In this document: positions 25,401 through 33,630 of the stretch, one piece after another
Numbering within the stretch: the first letter of the stretch is position 1
How the letters are laid out: each line of letters begins with the position of its first letter
Virus record (IMG/VR): IMGVR_UViG_3300044691_000065
Location: 1 to 45,918 of that record
DNA from: a virus
Strand: one strand, 5' to 3'
Length of the DNA: 45,918 nt
Translations under genes and position numbers: made by a program
Notes under the pieces: generated by a model
Told to the model about the DNA's origin: nothing
Database searches by the model: none
What the model saw: only the letters and a program-made list of their open reading frames with translations

Positions 25401-26559
25401 CATGCCGGCGATGGCGCAGCTGTTCAAGCGTGGAGCTGACGGTGAACTGGATCATCCCCTGATGAAGGAGATCGAGCGGTTCACGGGTATCGGGGCAGAC
25501 AGTGTCAACATGCACATCTGGTCCCAATTCGAGGCTGACAGCTTGACCGGCAAGGCACTCAATGCCGTGGGCCAGAAGCTGAAGGTCGCAGGCAGGGTAA
25601 CCAGTCACATCTCAGGGATGACCCCTGGTTTGGTGTTCGGTCAGCGGATGATGTCCTTAGGCATCCTTGATCGGATAGTGAGGCATGCCCATGGTGAGAC
25701 TTCGATTCCAACCAAACGCCTCGGCGTGATGGGTCTGGACGAAGACATGCTCGGCCGCATCAAGAGCCAGCTGGTCGACAACGCCCCAGAGACACAGGTC
25801 TCCGGGCAGAAGATCCGCTCGGTCAACTTCGCTAACTGGTCAGACCTTGAAGCGCGGGATGCGCTACTCACTGCTGTCCACCGCGAGACCCGCATCCTGA
25901 TTCACGGTGACGACATTGCGTCAACCGGATTGTGGATGCACAAGTGGTGGGGCCAGATGGCGATTCAGATGCGCCGGTTCCCAATGATGGCGATGTCCAA
26001 GCAGCTCGGCCGTGCAATGCACATGCGAGACATGGACACGGTCATGGACTTCATCATGACCGGCACTGTTGGTGCGATGTCGTTCGCGGCGCAAACTGAG
26101 CTCAAATCCATCGGCATGGCTGATCAGGACAAGCAGAAGTTCCTCGACAAGAACATGTCGTGGGGCCGCATTGTGGCGGCGGGACTTCAGAGGAATCCGT
26201 ACTCCGGTATGGTTCCGCAGCTTGTTGATACCATCGCCTCGCACACGTACGGCACGCCAGTGTTCGACGCGCGAGGCTCTGGGATGAGCACAGACCTTGT
26301 GTCATTGGACAGCACGCCTGTGCTGAGTGCGCTCTCCAACATCAGTTCGTCTATCGCCGCTCCGGTGCAGTCGACACTGAACAGCGACAAGCGGTACACC
26401 CAACGGGAATGGAAAGCACTCATGGGCTCAATACCTCTGGGTAACGCCCTCCCCATGGTGTGGCTAACCAACGCGATGGCTGAGAACTTCCCGAAGGCCC
26501 AGCTCCCCAGCGGACCAAAGGCGAAGGGATCTCTCCTCGATCAAGCCCTCGACGAATAA
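22474..26559 (+). CDS. Internal virion protein D, T7 gp16-like, no recognisable transglycosylase
   Basis: At 1361 aa this matches T7 gp16 (1318 aa) in size and place. The N-terminus is a low-complexity Pro/Ala/Thr stretch followed by SFYLYMDEDSSIAATMRQA and VGLVDPVNLALMLTGAGE; residues 280-540 are helical, Ala/Glu/Arg-rich; the C-terminal part includes FSIANNLIRPWTNG and WWGQMAIQMRRFPMM. T7 gp16 opens with a lytic transglycosylase domain, but I see no matching Glu-Ser motif or GVMQ segment here. It should span the inner membrane and pull DNA in. Confidence 0.87.
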   Translation: MADQPAPLSLSVFSTDATAPVPTTPAPVSPVAEQGPVAPDTEFTTQTAQEGADRLAKDSLKAQDLQNEADFEMPKDDKRGSFYLYMDEDSSIAATMRQATNAGFPPTLGYSAPKYDSPEGKELYKGIPTEDLARFGTAVSPEHAQYIHNEILHEHSIEQEWADHSGWGRLGVGLVDPVNLALMLTGAGEVQTVSRVGRFLKGGVTAAGENAALTEFLDQGKQTSSGHDVAQAALAGFMLGGVLHALPSEGRVEASNAAHRMQRDLAINELTDHVESGTIPEQAVRPDVLAEVKARQAADQLVADRAHADAQVSHVDSQVTEHLAGEETRLKGITEGEDGQIVSFHGENPAGDAHETLASAKATLDESSKVLSEDSDVQIKREAARLADADEKNAYARDRAAPGKEAVFPKWQAAAVENVARTRAQAAHTAELARGVISNAQKDVERVNRVAAANTDLEQLRLAQKGAKTTEDRVAAVAHKPLRDQLGKRLKAARDEQARVEAAHAEATKVAPQADPTSTVGEPSSFGADSASAARATTDVAPAVELSQGIKPVPRSSDAIKVVNVGPFKTFSSVLRGSTNAIVRSRLGRMFGEAVAAHGGSAATQGASDHMAVLSHSWGTRAAQIDYAHKFDWMREQGYSGFWNRYSQKVQQEWGNAVGRAIRGIESDSKPVKEAARKYAGLYKDMLKAAKEAGVKGFDDVSENEHYLPRAFEFNRLKEINRTLGDNGMANFLADSMEKGMRDAGPIDRESMVAIAKGYVQRSKRLGLGIDNAMLNGIHLDDFEYIRGLLAEGTSDTAAVDRVIDSLKAKAYASADGAGATRYAKFRVKFDETHSMNVRTPEGEMSTVSVADMWNNDVGQVTERYVRTMSGHTAMARVGIRSEADFQQSLAESLSSLDEAGAPKEERDLVESYAQGGYKLITGRPLDNDKYGLFLKGMSVARDYAYTRSMNQAGFSIANNLIRPWTNGYAKYTAKYMPAMAQLFKRGADGELDHPLMKEIERFTGIGADSVNMHIWSQFEADSLTGKALNAVGQKLKVAGRVTSHISGMTPGLVFGQRMMSLGILDRIVRHAHGETSIPTKRLGVMGLDEDMLGRIKSQLVDNAPETQVSGQKIRSVNFANWSDLEARDALLTAVHRETRILIHGDDIASTGLWMHKWWGQMAIQMRRFPMMAMSKQLGRAMHMRDMDTVMDFIMTGTVGAMSFAAQTELKSIGMADQDKQKFLDKNMSWGRIVAAGLQRNPYSGMVPQLVDTIASHTYGTPVFDARGSGMSTDLVSLDSTPVLSALSNISSSIAAPVQSTLNSDKRYTQREWKALMGSIPLGNALPMVWLTNAMAENFPKAQLPSGPKAKGSLLDQALDE

Positions 26560-26579
26560 TAACTCCATGTAGAAACAAC

Positions 26580-26612
26580 CCCCGGCGCCTGCGGCCGGGG
26601 TCTCTCCCTATT
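26580..26612 (+). terminator. Hairpin between internal core and fibre genes
   Basis: CCCCGGC (26580-26586) pairs with GCCGGGG (26594-26600), followed by TCTCTCCCTATT. The tail is pyrimidine-rich rather than a clean T-run, so termination is probably partial. Confidence 0.6.
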
Positions 26613-26625
26613 ACCAAAGGTCACC

Positions 26626-28434
26626 ATGGCAGACTCATACGTTGTCTATCCCGCGCCTGCGGGGCAGCAGTTCTTCACGGTGCCCTTCCCCTTCCTCAAC
26701 AAGGCGCACGTATTCCTCAGCATCAACGGTGTCGAGCAGCTCGTCCCAGCCGACTACGACTGGCAGAACGACGGCTCCATCGCCCTCTTCGGCACCTTGA
26801 TCAACAACTCTACCGTCAGAATTTGGCGGATGACAGCGCCTGACGGCGCCCTGGTTCAATTCCAGAACGGCGCAGTCCTGACCGCTGACCAGCTCAACAC
26901 TGCAGCGCTCCAGGCACTCTACAGAACACAAGAGCTGCAAGACGCTCTCGACACCTACATCAATGGCGGTGTCGCACAGTATGAGATCAACGGCAACAAC
27001 GCCGGCCTGACTCCTGCGGAGCTGATCGCCCAGGCGGCGGCTTCCGTCCTGAGTAGCGCGCTTGCTAGCGACCTACTCTCACGCATCAACGACATCGACA
27101 TGAACGCTCAGTCGATCCTCGACCAGAACACCCGGCTGGTGGATCTACGGGCAACTCTCGACGCGCTGGCGGCGCCCAACGGTGGCATCGCCTCCCTCGT
27201 GCAGCAGGAGACCGACGCTCGGGTCACTGGCGACATCGCACTCGCGGACATCATCGCCCTGCTTGGCGCGAAGAATGGGGCCAACGATGCATTCATCCTC
27301 AACACCTCCACGGTGCTGGTGGACTCCACAACGTCACTGGCGACTACGCTGGCGGGACTCATCTCTGAAAGCGGTGCCAACTCTGCGGCGATCTCTGCAG
27401 AAGCCTCGACACGCGCCACGGCTGACACCGCAGAAGCCAATGCACGCACCACGCTGAGCACCACGGTCTCCGGCAACACGTCAACCATTGCCACCCAGGC
27501 AACGAGCATAGGTGGTCTCAACGCGCAGTATACCGTGAAGGTGGACGTGAACGGTCACGTCGCCGGCTTCGGGCTCGCGAGCACGCCTATCAATGGTGTG
27601 CCGACATCAGACTTCACGGTCGTAGCTAACAGGTTCTCGATCATCGACCCAGGTAACGGGCTGGCTGCACCCACGGTTCCCTTCACGGTATCCGGCGGTG
27701 TCGTCTTCATGAGCAACGTCGTCATACAGAACGCCAACATCCAGAACATGACGATCACCAAGTTGACCCAAGGCTCGCTCAACGCCGACATGAACATCGG
27801 CACGGGGCGCATCATCTGGGACAACGGTGCGTTCATGAAGGTGGCTGGCGTAGGCTTCGGCAGCGCCAACCAGTTCATCGAATGGTTCGGTCCCCACATG
27901 GCGATCACCTCATGCAATGAGGCTAACGCTATCTATTACCTGAAGACGACTGGCAGCGCCTACTTCGGCGGCACACTGCTGGCCGGCAAGCTCGCCAACT
28001 CGACTCAGGCGACACTTCTCACCTCGGCTAACTTAGCCACGCTCGGCCCATTCGCATCGAATGGCGGGCAGATAACGGTTACGACCTCGTACGTCTTCAG
28101 CGCCTCCAACATATTTGCGGCAGGTTCTGCTGGCGAGGCGGCGTGGGACGGCCAAGCCAAGGGCGATGCAAGCATCACCTTGGTACTCAGTCGGTCAGTC
28201 AATGGCGGAGCGTTCACGGACGTAGCCACGTACGGCGTCTCAGCTCCGGGTGGCGGAACCAGACCAACAAACATCGACTCAGGGGTCTACGGTCAAAGTG
28301 GATCAGGGTCGTGGACATTCACCGACAATGCTGGCAGCGCGCTGCCACACACCTTCAAGGTGCGCATCAGTGTGTTCTCCAACGTTCTTAGCACAGTCAA
28401 TACAAACACCATCGCAGTTCAAACAGTCGAATAG
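26626..28434 (+). CDS. Tail fibre: T7 gp17 N-terminus joined to a J-protein-like (DUF1983-like) region
   Basis: Residues 1-110 (VVYPAPAGQQFFTVPFPFL, DGSIALFGTLINNSTVRIWR) are the T7 gp17 attachment domain that binds the nozzle. After a coiled coil (residues 150-300) comes YTVKVDVNGHVAGFGLAS, then VVANRFSIIDPG and VVIQNANIQNMTITKLTQG, the pattern of the C-terminal region of lambda J-type tail-tip proteins. The last 150 residues are beta-rich and should be the tip. Total 602 aa. A modular chimera suited to host-range change. Confidence 0.85.
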   Translation: MADSYVVYPAPAGQQFFTVPFPFLNKAHVFLSINGVEQLVPADYDWQNDGSIALFGTLINNSTVRIWRMTAPDGALVQFQNGAVLTADQLNTAALQALYRTQELQDALDTYINGGVAQYEINGNNAGLTPAELIAQAAASVLSSALASDLLSRINDIDMNAQSILDQNTRLVDLRATLDALAAPNGGIASLVQQETDARVTGDIALADIIALLGAKNGANDAFILNTSTVLVDSTTSLATTLAGLISESGANSAAISAEASTRATADTAEANARTTLSTTVSGNTSTIATQATSIGGLNAQYTVKVDVNGHVAGFGLASTPINGVPTSDFTVVANRFSIIDPGNGLAAPTVPFTVSGGVVFMSNVVIQNANIQNMTITKLTQGSLNADMNIGTGRIIWDNGAFMKVAGVGFGSANQFIEWFGPHMAITSCNEANAIYYLKTTGSAYFGGTLLAGKLANSTQATLLTSANLATLGPFASNGGQITVTTSYVFSASNIFAAGSAGEAAWDGQAKGDASITLVLSRSVNGGAFTDVATYGVSAPGGGTRPTNIDSGVYGQSGSGSWTFTDNAGSALPHTFKVRISVFSNVLSTVNTNTIAVQTVE

Positions 28435-28443
28435 AGAGGAAAC

Positions 28444-28644
28444 ATGGAACAAAAGATAACCGCCACAGCACAGCTCGCTCAACTCGAGAAGGCACTGCTG
28501 CAGGCGTTCGTAGACAAGCACGACGCAGACGCAAAGGTGCGGGCAGCCGACGAGAAGATCCTCGGCATCAGAAACCTGATGTCGGGCGTTCAAGTGGGCC
28601 AGCAGCTCCAGCAGGAGATCACTGCGGCTACACCCGCACCATAA
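28444..28644 (+). CDS. Small coiled-coil protein between fibre genes, 66 aa
   Basis: ATG 28444 follows GAGAGGAAAC. The protein is helical with heptad-like spacing (AQLAQLEKALLQAFVDKHDADAKV) and a Pro/Ala tail. Lying between two fibre genes, it could be a fibre assembly chaperone or a trimerisation partner; neither is shown. No family recognised. Confidence 0.6.
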   Translation: MEQKITATAQLAQLEKALLQAFVDKHDADAKVRAADEKILGIRNLMSGVQVGQQLQQEITAATPAP

Positions 28645-28659
28645 CAACCCGAGGGCATC

Positions 28660-30324
28660 ATGCCGTCTGCAATCACAAACGCCGACCTCGCACAGAAGAT
28701 CAGTGACCTGATCGACATGTGGCGAACGCGCGAGCTTCAAATGTCCGCCTGGATCTCCGGTGCAGCCGGCGGCGGTGACCACAGCAACGGCACGTACCCC
28801 CTCTCGGACTACCTTGGCAACGTAACCTACGAACCGTCCCCCGCTCAGCTCGCATCAGGAGTCGTGGGGCCGGTGGCTGACTCCACGGCACAGGCTGTGG
28901 CGTCCGCTGCGTCCGCTGTGGCTGCGTCGGGATCACAGTCAGCTGCACAGACGGCACGCGATCTTGCCCTGTCGTATCAGACTGGCGCCCAGGCGGCGCG
29001 GGATCTATCTCTCAGCTACAGAAATCAGGCCGCTGACGCTGCGGCTAATGCCCTGGCGTCCGCTGGTTCGGCCTCCGGTAGTACTGCGGCTGCCGCCACC
29101 AGTGAAGCCAACGCGGCTGCATCTGCAACTGCAGCCGCCGCTTCAGCTGCAAATCTGTCCACTTCGGTTACGGCTGCAGCTGGTTCAGCGTCTGCCGCAG
29201 CGACTTCGGCTGCCGCTGCCGCGACGTTCAACCCCGCCAACTTCCTACTGCTGAGCGGAGGCACTATCAGCGGCCGGCTCTACCTAAACGCACCGTCTGG
29301 AGCGTCGGCCATGGCTTGGGTTCAGCCTGGGCAGGGAACGGATCAGAAGAAGTGGCAGATGTATGCCAACGGTTTGGTCCTAAATCTGACGTCACTCAAT
29401 GACGCCGAAAACGTAGAACATGGAATTCTCAGTGTGCTGCGCGGTACGGGTATGGCTGTATCAAGCATTGCTCTTGGTAATCTTACTGACCTTCCCGCAG
29501 TTAACATCCAAAGCAGACTGATGACGGTCTCTTTCAGCAACCAAACTTTCAGCCCAACAGGCGCATCCGCGCTTCTGCTAGACAACGCCGCCGCCTCAGG
29601 TCAGACGCCAATTGATTTCCACATGAACGGAGTGCTAACCGGGAGAATCAGGAATGACTTCGCAGGCAACATTAACTATGTTTCCATGGCATCAGGTGCG
29701 CATAACTTCTTCTCTGGTGGGGACGCCGGTGTTGGCAACGTAACGTTCTCCGTCTCAGCGGACGGACATGCTTCTCTATACCCTAACATATGGCATACGT
29801 CACAAGTTGACCTTGTTCCTAGAATGTTCTTCGGGCTAAACGCCACTACCTACTACAACTCGGCCACGGGTCACGAGTGGAGAACTAGCACCAGCACGGC
29901 GATCATGTCGTTGAGCAGCGGCGGCTTTCTGGGATTGGCAGCCACTGGCGCAGGGCTCGGAGTTGGCACACTAAGTGGGCTAGGAAAGTTAGCAGTCGCC
30001 AGCACATCTGGCAGCTTCGGTGGCGTAGCCGCGTGGAACAGCAGCTCCAGTATATTTGGACCTAACGTTGGTTCCGGCACAGGGGCCGCGCTTGGTTTGG
30101 GGTATGACGCCAGTATAGACAACGCCGTGATCCAAGCCCTGGCCCCTTCAGTTGCGTGGAAGGGACTAACAATCTCTGCCAGCCAGATTCTGTTCGCCGT
30201 TAACGGGGCCACCCGGAGTTCGATGCTGTATTTCGTCGGGGGTCAAGGGAGTGGGCGCGTCATCGTCCAGAACGGCGGCTCCGCTGCCGGCACCGCCGAA
30301 GGCGACATCACACTCATCTGGTAA
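28660..30324 (+). CDS. Second tail fibre / tail protein, Ala-rich shaft, 554 aa
   Basis: Residues 65-190 are a long Ala/Ser/Thr/Gln-rich shaft (SEANAAASATAAAASAANLS) of the trimeric phage-fibre repeat type. This leads to NFLLLSGGTISGRLYLNAPSG, a common fibre motif, and a beta-rich Gly/Ser/Thr C-terminal half that should hold the receptor tip. It lacks the gp17 attachment domain, so it probably joins the first fibre or its neighbours. GAGGG precedes the ATG. Confidence 0.75.
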   Translation: MPSAITNADLAQKISDLIDMWRTRELQMSAWISGAAGGGDHSNGTYPLSDYLGNVTYEPSPAQLASGVVGPVADSTAQAVASAASAVAASGSQSAAQTARDLALSYQTGAQAARDLSLSYRNQAADAAANALASAGSASGSTAAAATSEANAAASATAAAASAANLSTSVTAAAGSASAAATSAAAAATFNPANFLLLSGGTISGRLYLNAPSGASAMAWVQPGQGTDQKKWQMYANGLVLNLTSLNDAENVEHGILSVLRGTGMAVSSIALGNLTDLPAVNIQSRLMTVSFSNQTFSPTGASALLLDNAAASGQTPIDFHMNGVLTGRIRNDFAGNINYVSMASGAHNFFSGGDAGVGNVTFSVSADGHASLYPNIWHTSQVDLVPRMFFGLNATTYYNSATGHEWRTSTSTAIMSLSSGGFLGLAATGAGLGVGTLSGLGKLAVASTSGSFGGVAAWNSSSSIFGPNVGSGTGAALGLGYDASIDNAVIQALAPSVAWKGLTISASQILFAVNGATRSSMLYFVGGQGSGRVIVQNGGSAAGTAEGDITLIW

Positions 30325-30327
30325 CCC

Positions 30328-30795
30328 ATGGCATCATTCAACATCTACGCCTCCGGTGCGAACCGGACTTCGCGCCCGTGGATCTATTCCTCCGGCGCCA
30401 ACAGACAGGTTAAACAAGCCTACGTGTACAGCGGCGGTGTCAACCGGCTGGTGTACTCTGCAACCTTCATCTTCACGGTCAACGCAGGAAGTAGTGGCAC
30501 CGTCATCGGTTACCACGCATCCCCGTCGTTAGGTTCCCTAGCGCCCACCAATGTTCTCCCCGGTGGGCAGACCATCACGACACTGCAGAGCACCTCAACA
30601 AACTCCACGCTGATCATCAGTGGCTTCTCAGCTGATCCAGGGAGTGCGTTCTTCACCACCCTAGTCTCCAACTCACACACGCTGACGTCCGCCTCCGCTT
30701 CCTACTCATACGGCAGCGGGGTCGCCTCGTGGACCTGGGCGTCAACCCTCACGTACGTCTCTGGCGGCGTATACCCATCAACCATAAACTTCTAA
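30328..30795 (+). CDS. Tail-associated protein with three short repeats, 155 aa
   Basis: The first 40 residues hold three tandem copies of a 13-residue unit, IYASGANRTSRPW, IYSSGANRQVKQA and VYSGGVNRLVYSA, similar in style to short repeats in phage tail proteins. The rest is Ser/Thr/Gly-rich and beta-like. It starts three bases after the second fibre gene, so it probably belongs to the adsorption apparatus. No domain recognised. Confidence 0.65.
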   Translation: MASFNIYASGANRTSRPWIYSSGANRQVKQAYVYSGGVNRLVYSATFIFTVNAGSSGTVIGYHASPSLGSLAPTNVLPGGQTITTLQSTSTNSTLIISGFSADPGSAFFTTLVSNSHTLTSASASYSYGSGVASWTWASTLTYVSGGVYPSTINF

Positions 30796-30802
30796 TGTCA
30801 AC

Positions 30803-31045
30803 ATGAACATCCCCGATCTAGTAGTCAAGACCTGTGTCGGCGTCGCCTGCACTGCGCTCGTGGCCCTCGGGACGAGCGTGATCGGGGACTCCCGCACGAA
30901 CGCCACCCAGGACAAGGACATCGCCTCACTGGTGGCGAACCAACAGACCACCACAGAAACACTGCAGCGCCTTGACGAGACCGTTCGGTCACTCGACAAG
31001 TCCGTCGCTGTATTGAATCAGGAGCTGAAGGATGGCAAGCGGTAA
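30803..31045 (+). CDS. Small single-span protein at the T7 holin (gp17.5) position
   Basis: The 80-aa product has one N-terminal hydrophobic segment (VVKTCVGVACTALVALGTSVI, residues 7-27) and a helical coiled-coil remainder (QTTTETLQRLDETVRSLDKSV). Gene order fibre - this gene - TerS equals T7 gp17 - gp17.5 - gp18, and gp17.5 is the holin. Topology also fits an inner-membrane spanin-like subunit. A separate 3TM holin exists at 8949, so roles are open. It overlaps TerS by 14 bases. Confidence 0.55.
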   Translation: MNIPDLVVKTCVGVACTALVALGTSVIGDSRTNATQDKDIASLVANQQTTTETLQRLDETVRSLDKSVAVLNQELKDGKR

Positions 31046-31316
31046 AGGCACCGACGGTCAGTTCGGCGACCTCCACGCCCTCGTAGCTGAATCCCTCATT
31101 CAACAGATCACCGCCTGGAAGGCTGGCTGTCTGGTGGAGATGGACGGCGAAGGGGGGTACGTGAGGGTCTTCCCACCGGCCCTCCTCGCCCAGGCGATCA
31201 AGTTCCTCAAAGACAACGGCATCGACCAGCCGGCCCGCCAGGGCAACAAGGTTGACACTCTGAAGAAGGCGATGCCCGACTTCAGCGACGACAACATCAT
31301 CCCAATCAGAAAGTAA
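31032..31316 (+). CDS. terS: Terminase small subunit, T7 gp18-like
   Basis: The 94-aa product (T7 gp18 is 89) contains DLHALVAESLIQQITAWK, the phrase RVFPPALLAQAIKFLKDNGI typical of this small-subunit family, and a short polar tail. It recognises genome ends or concatemer junctions and hands them to TerL. ATG 31032 lies inside the previous gene, preceded by AGGAGCTGAAGG. TerL follows after three small genes. Confidence 0.82.
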   Translation: MASGKGTDGQFGDLHALVAESLIQQITAWKAGCLVEMDGEGGYVRVFPPALLAQAIKFLKDNGIDQPARQGNKVDTLKKAMPDFSDDNIIPIRK

Positions 31317-31321
31317 ACACC

Positions 31322-31510
31322 ATGGCCTACACCAAGACAGCCGGCATCGCCACGACCGGCCTGACCGCATCGACGACTCTCGCTACCCACATTGCTGGCA
31401 TCGAAGCCGCAGCCGTCGCCGGCCGCAACAAGAGCAACCACGGAGAAGTTGAGCGCCTCCTGACGGCACTCACCGTGGTAGCCGATCTCGTCCGCGTCCT
31501 TCACCTGTAA
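31322..31510 (+). CDS. Hypothetical small protein, 62 aa
   Basis: ATG 31322 lies 5 bases after the TerS stop. The chain is Ala/Thr-rich (TAGIATTGLTASTTLATHIAG) with a helical end (VERLLTALTVVADLVRVLHL). No signal peptide or lipobox is visible, so this is not an obvious spanin even though T7 keeps Rz here. Function unknown. Confidence 0.55.
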   Translation: MAYTKTAGIATTGLTASTTLATHIAGIEAAAVAGRNKSNHGEVERLLTALTVVADLVRVLHL

Positions 31511-31518
31511 TTCAACAC

Positions 31519-31540
31519 GCCCGGTGGATCATCACCGGGC
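31519..31540 (+). terminator. Perfect 8-bp hairpin
   Basis: GCCCGGTG (31519-31526) pairs with CACCGGGC (31533-31540) around GATCAT. No T-run follows; the next gene's GAGGAG site lies about six bases downstream, so the stem could affect translation as well as transcription. Confidence 0.45.
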
Positions 31541-31556
31541 CGCTTGAGGAGTTCCT

Positions 31557-31772
31557 TTGGTTTACGAATTCGAGTGCCTGAAGGGGCACGTCTCAGAAGC
31601 CATTGTCCCCATGGGGACCAAGACGTGGCTCTGTGAAGTTTGCATCGCTGAGATGCGCGCCACCCACGAGAGGTTCCCCGACAACATCGGTGCATGGAAC
31701 CCCACGGCCAAGCGCATTCTCTCCCCCACCCGTACCACTTTCGTCTTCGCTGACACACACCGGAAGGTCTGA
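31557..31772 (+). CDS. Small zinc-ribbon-like protein, 71 aa (TTG start)
   Basis: The frame starts at TTG 31557 after TGAGGAG. Its N-terminal half has YEFECLKGH and WLCEVCIAEM, a C-x2-GH ... C-x2-C arrangement like FmdB-type zinc ribbons. The C-terminal half is basic and shows no motif. It lies between TerS and TerL; any packaging role is only implied by position. Confidence 0.6.
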   Translation: MVYEFECLKGHVSEAIVPMGTKTWLCEVCIAEMRATHERFPDNIGAWNPTAKRILSPTRTTFVFADTHRKV

Positions 31773-31874
31773 ATGAACAGATACCACAAGACTCCGGTCT
31801 GCCATTGGATGCCCCGCAGCCCTTACCGGCTCGTGTGGGACGTGGTGCGGTTCGCTTATCAACACCGGAGGTAA
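31773..31874 (+). CDS. Very small protein, 33 aa
   Basis: ATG 31773 follows the previous TGA directly. Product starts MNRYHKTPVCHWMPRSPYRL and is rich in aromatic and basic residues. AAGG about nine bases upstream could serve as ribosome site. The frame ends 4 bases before the TerL ATG. It may be a real micro-gene or simply carry the TerL ribosome site (GGAGGTAA). Confidence 0.4.
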   Translation: MNRYHKTPVCHWMPRSPYRLVWDVVRFAYQHRR

Positions 31875-31878
31875 ACCC

Positions 31879-33624
31879 ATGGAGACCCCGGAGGTCACCC
31901 AGGTATACCCCGAGTGGGTCTCCACCGAATCAGAGCAGCGCATCCACGACGACTTCGTGATGTTCGTCTGGTTGATTTGGCGGCACCTGAAGCTGCCAGT
32001 CCCAACGAGACGGCAGCGATCCCTAGCTCGATATCTACAACACGGCCCCCGCCGCCGAATGCTCCAAGCGTTCCGTGGCATTGGCAAGACGTGGCTCACC
32101 TGTGCGTACGCCCTCTGGCGCCTGTACAGGAACCCCAACGAGCGCGTCAAGATCGTCTCCGCTAACGAGGACAAGGCGACAGAGAACGCCGTCTTCATGC
32201 GCCGGCTGATCGAAGAGGTTCCCGAGCTGCAGTTCCTGCGGCCACGTGGCAACCAGCGCGACAGTGTGCTGACGTTCGACGTTGGTCCCTCTGATGCCCA
32301 CCCCACTCCATCCATCTCGGCTGTCGGTATCACCGGCCAGCTGACCGGTGGTCGAGCTACGATCCTGATCTCTGACGACGTCGAGGTCCCGAAGAACTCC
32401 TACACGGAGACCATGAGGGAACGCCTCGCTGAGCTGATCAAGGAGTACGACGCGCTCGTAGTCCCCGAAGGCTTCGACATCATCTACCTGGGCACGCCCC
32501 AGACTGAGCAGTCGATCTACAACGTGGTCCGCACTCGCGGCTACGACTGTCGCATCTGGCCTGCCCTATATCCAGATCGAGCCCTGGTCGAGAAGTACGA
32601 CGGTGCCCTGGCCGAAGACATCATGGCCGAACTGACGGCCGGCGCTAAGCCCGGTACGTCAACTGACCCCGAGAGGTTCTCCGACCTGGACCTTGCTGAG
32701 CGTGCGGTGTCCTACGGGCGCAGCGGGTTCCAGCTACAGTTCATGTTGGACACCTCTCTCAGCGATGCCCTCCGGTATCCGCTGAAGCAGGCCGACCTGA
32801 TCTTCTTCGACTGTGCCCGCGACGATGCCCCGGTACGCCTAGCGTGGACCTCAGATCCCCGCAACGCGGTCATAGACATACCCAACATAGGCTTCAGTGG
32901 CGACCGGCTGTACAGACCGCTGCATGCCTCTGAGCAGCGCGAGAAGTACTCCGGCAGTGTCCTTGTGGTTGACCCATCGGGGCGCGGCAAGGATCACACG
33001 GCGGTAGGCGTGTTGAAGGAGGCAGCCGGCCAGCTGTACCTGACAGCCCTCAAGGGGTTCAAGGGCGGATACGAGCCGGCGACCCTCCAGGCCATCGCAG
33101 ATCTCGCGAAGGAGCAGAAGGTCAACCACTGTATCGTCGAGTCCAACTTCGGCGACGGCATGTTCCAGAAGCTGCTGGAGCCCTACCTCGTTCGTACCCA
33201 CCCGGTGACGGTCGAGGAAGTGCGGGTCAACACGCAGAAGGAACTGCGGATCATCTCCGACCTTGAGCCCATCCTCAACCAGCATCGTCTCGCCGTTGAT
33301 GGCGCGGTGCTACGTGAGGACGCCCAGCTCGCCACGGATGAACCCAAGTACTCCTTCCTGTACCAGCTCACCCACCTGACGAAAGCCAGGGGCGCACTGA
33401 GGCATGACGACAAGATCGATGTGGTGGCCCTAGGCTGCCGCTACTTTCGCGACGCCATGGCTATCGATCACGCGAAGGCCGAGTTGGCCCACCTTGAGAA
33501 GCTGCGTGACAAGGAGTTCCGTGACTACGAGGATGCAGTCCTCGGGAAGCACGGCAGGCGAGCCCAGAGGTTCGTCAACAGTGTCCCTAAGGTGCTACGG
33601 CAGCGTCACCGAGGGATGAGATAA
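31879..33624 (+). CDS. terL: Terminase large subunit, T7 gp19-like
   Basis: The 581-aa protein (T7 gp19 is 586) has Walker A FRGIGKTW (near residue 64), Walker B ILISDDVE (near 162), and an RNase H-like nuclease with VVDPSGRGKDHTAVG (near 363), VESNFGDGMFQKLLEPYL (near 419) and RHDDKIDVVALGCRYF (near 508). It powers DNA packaging through the portal and cuts concatemers. GGAGG precedes ATG 31879. It is the last plus-strand gene of the late block. Confidence 0.95.
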   Translation: METPEVTQVYPEWVSTESEQRIHDDFVMFVWLIWRHLKLPVPTRRQRSLARYLQHGPRRRMLQAFRGIGKTWLTCAYALWRLYRNPNERVKIVSANEDKATENAVFMRRLIEEVPELQFLRPRGNQRDSVLTFDVGPSDAHPTPSISAVGITGQLTGGRATILISDDVEVPKNSYTETMRERLAELIKEYDALVVPEGFDIIYLGTPQTEQSIYNVVRTRGYDCRIWPALYPDRALVEKYDGALAEDIMAELTAGAKPGTSTDPERFSDLDLAERAVSYGRSGFQLQFMLDTSLSDALRYPLKQADLIFFDCARDDAPVRLAWTSDPRNAVIDIPNIGFSGDRLYRPLHASEQREKYSGSVLVVDPSGRGKDHTAVGVLKEAAGQLYLTALKGFKGGYEPATLQAIADLAKEQKVNHCIVESNFGDGMFQKLLEPYLVRTHPVTVEEVRVNTQKELRIISDLEPILNQHRLAVDGAVLREDAQLATDEPKYSFLYQLTHLTKARGALRHDDKIDVVALGCRYFRDAMAIDHAKAELAHLEKLRDKEFRDYEDAVLGKHGRRAQRFVNSVPKVLRQRHRGMR

Positions 33625-33630
33625 GGCCCC

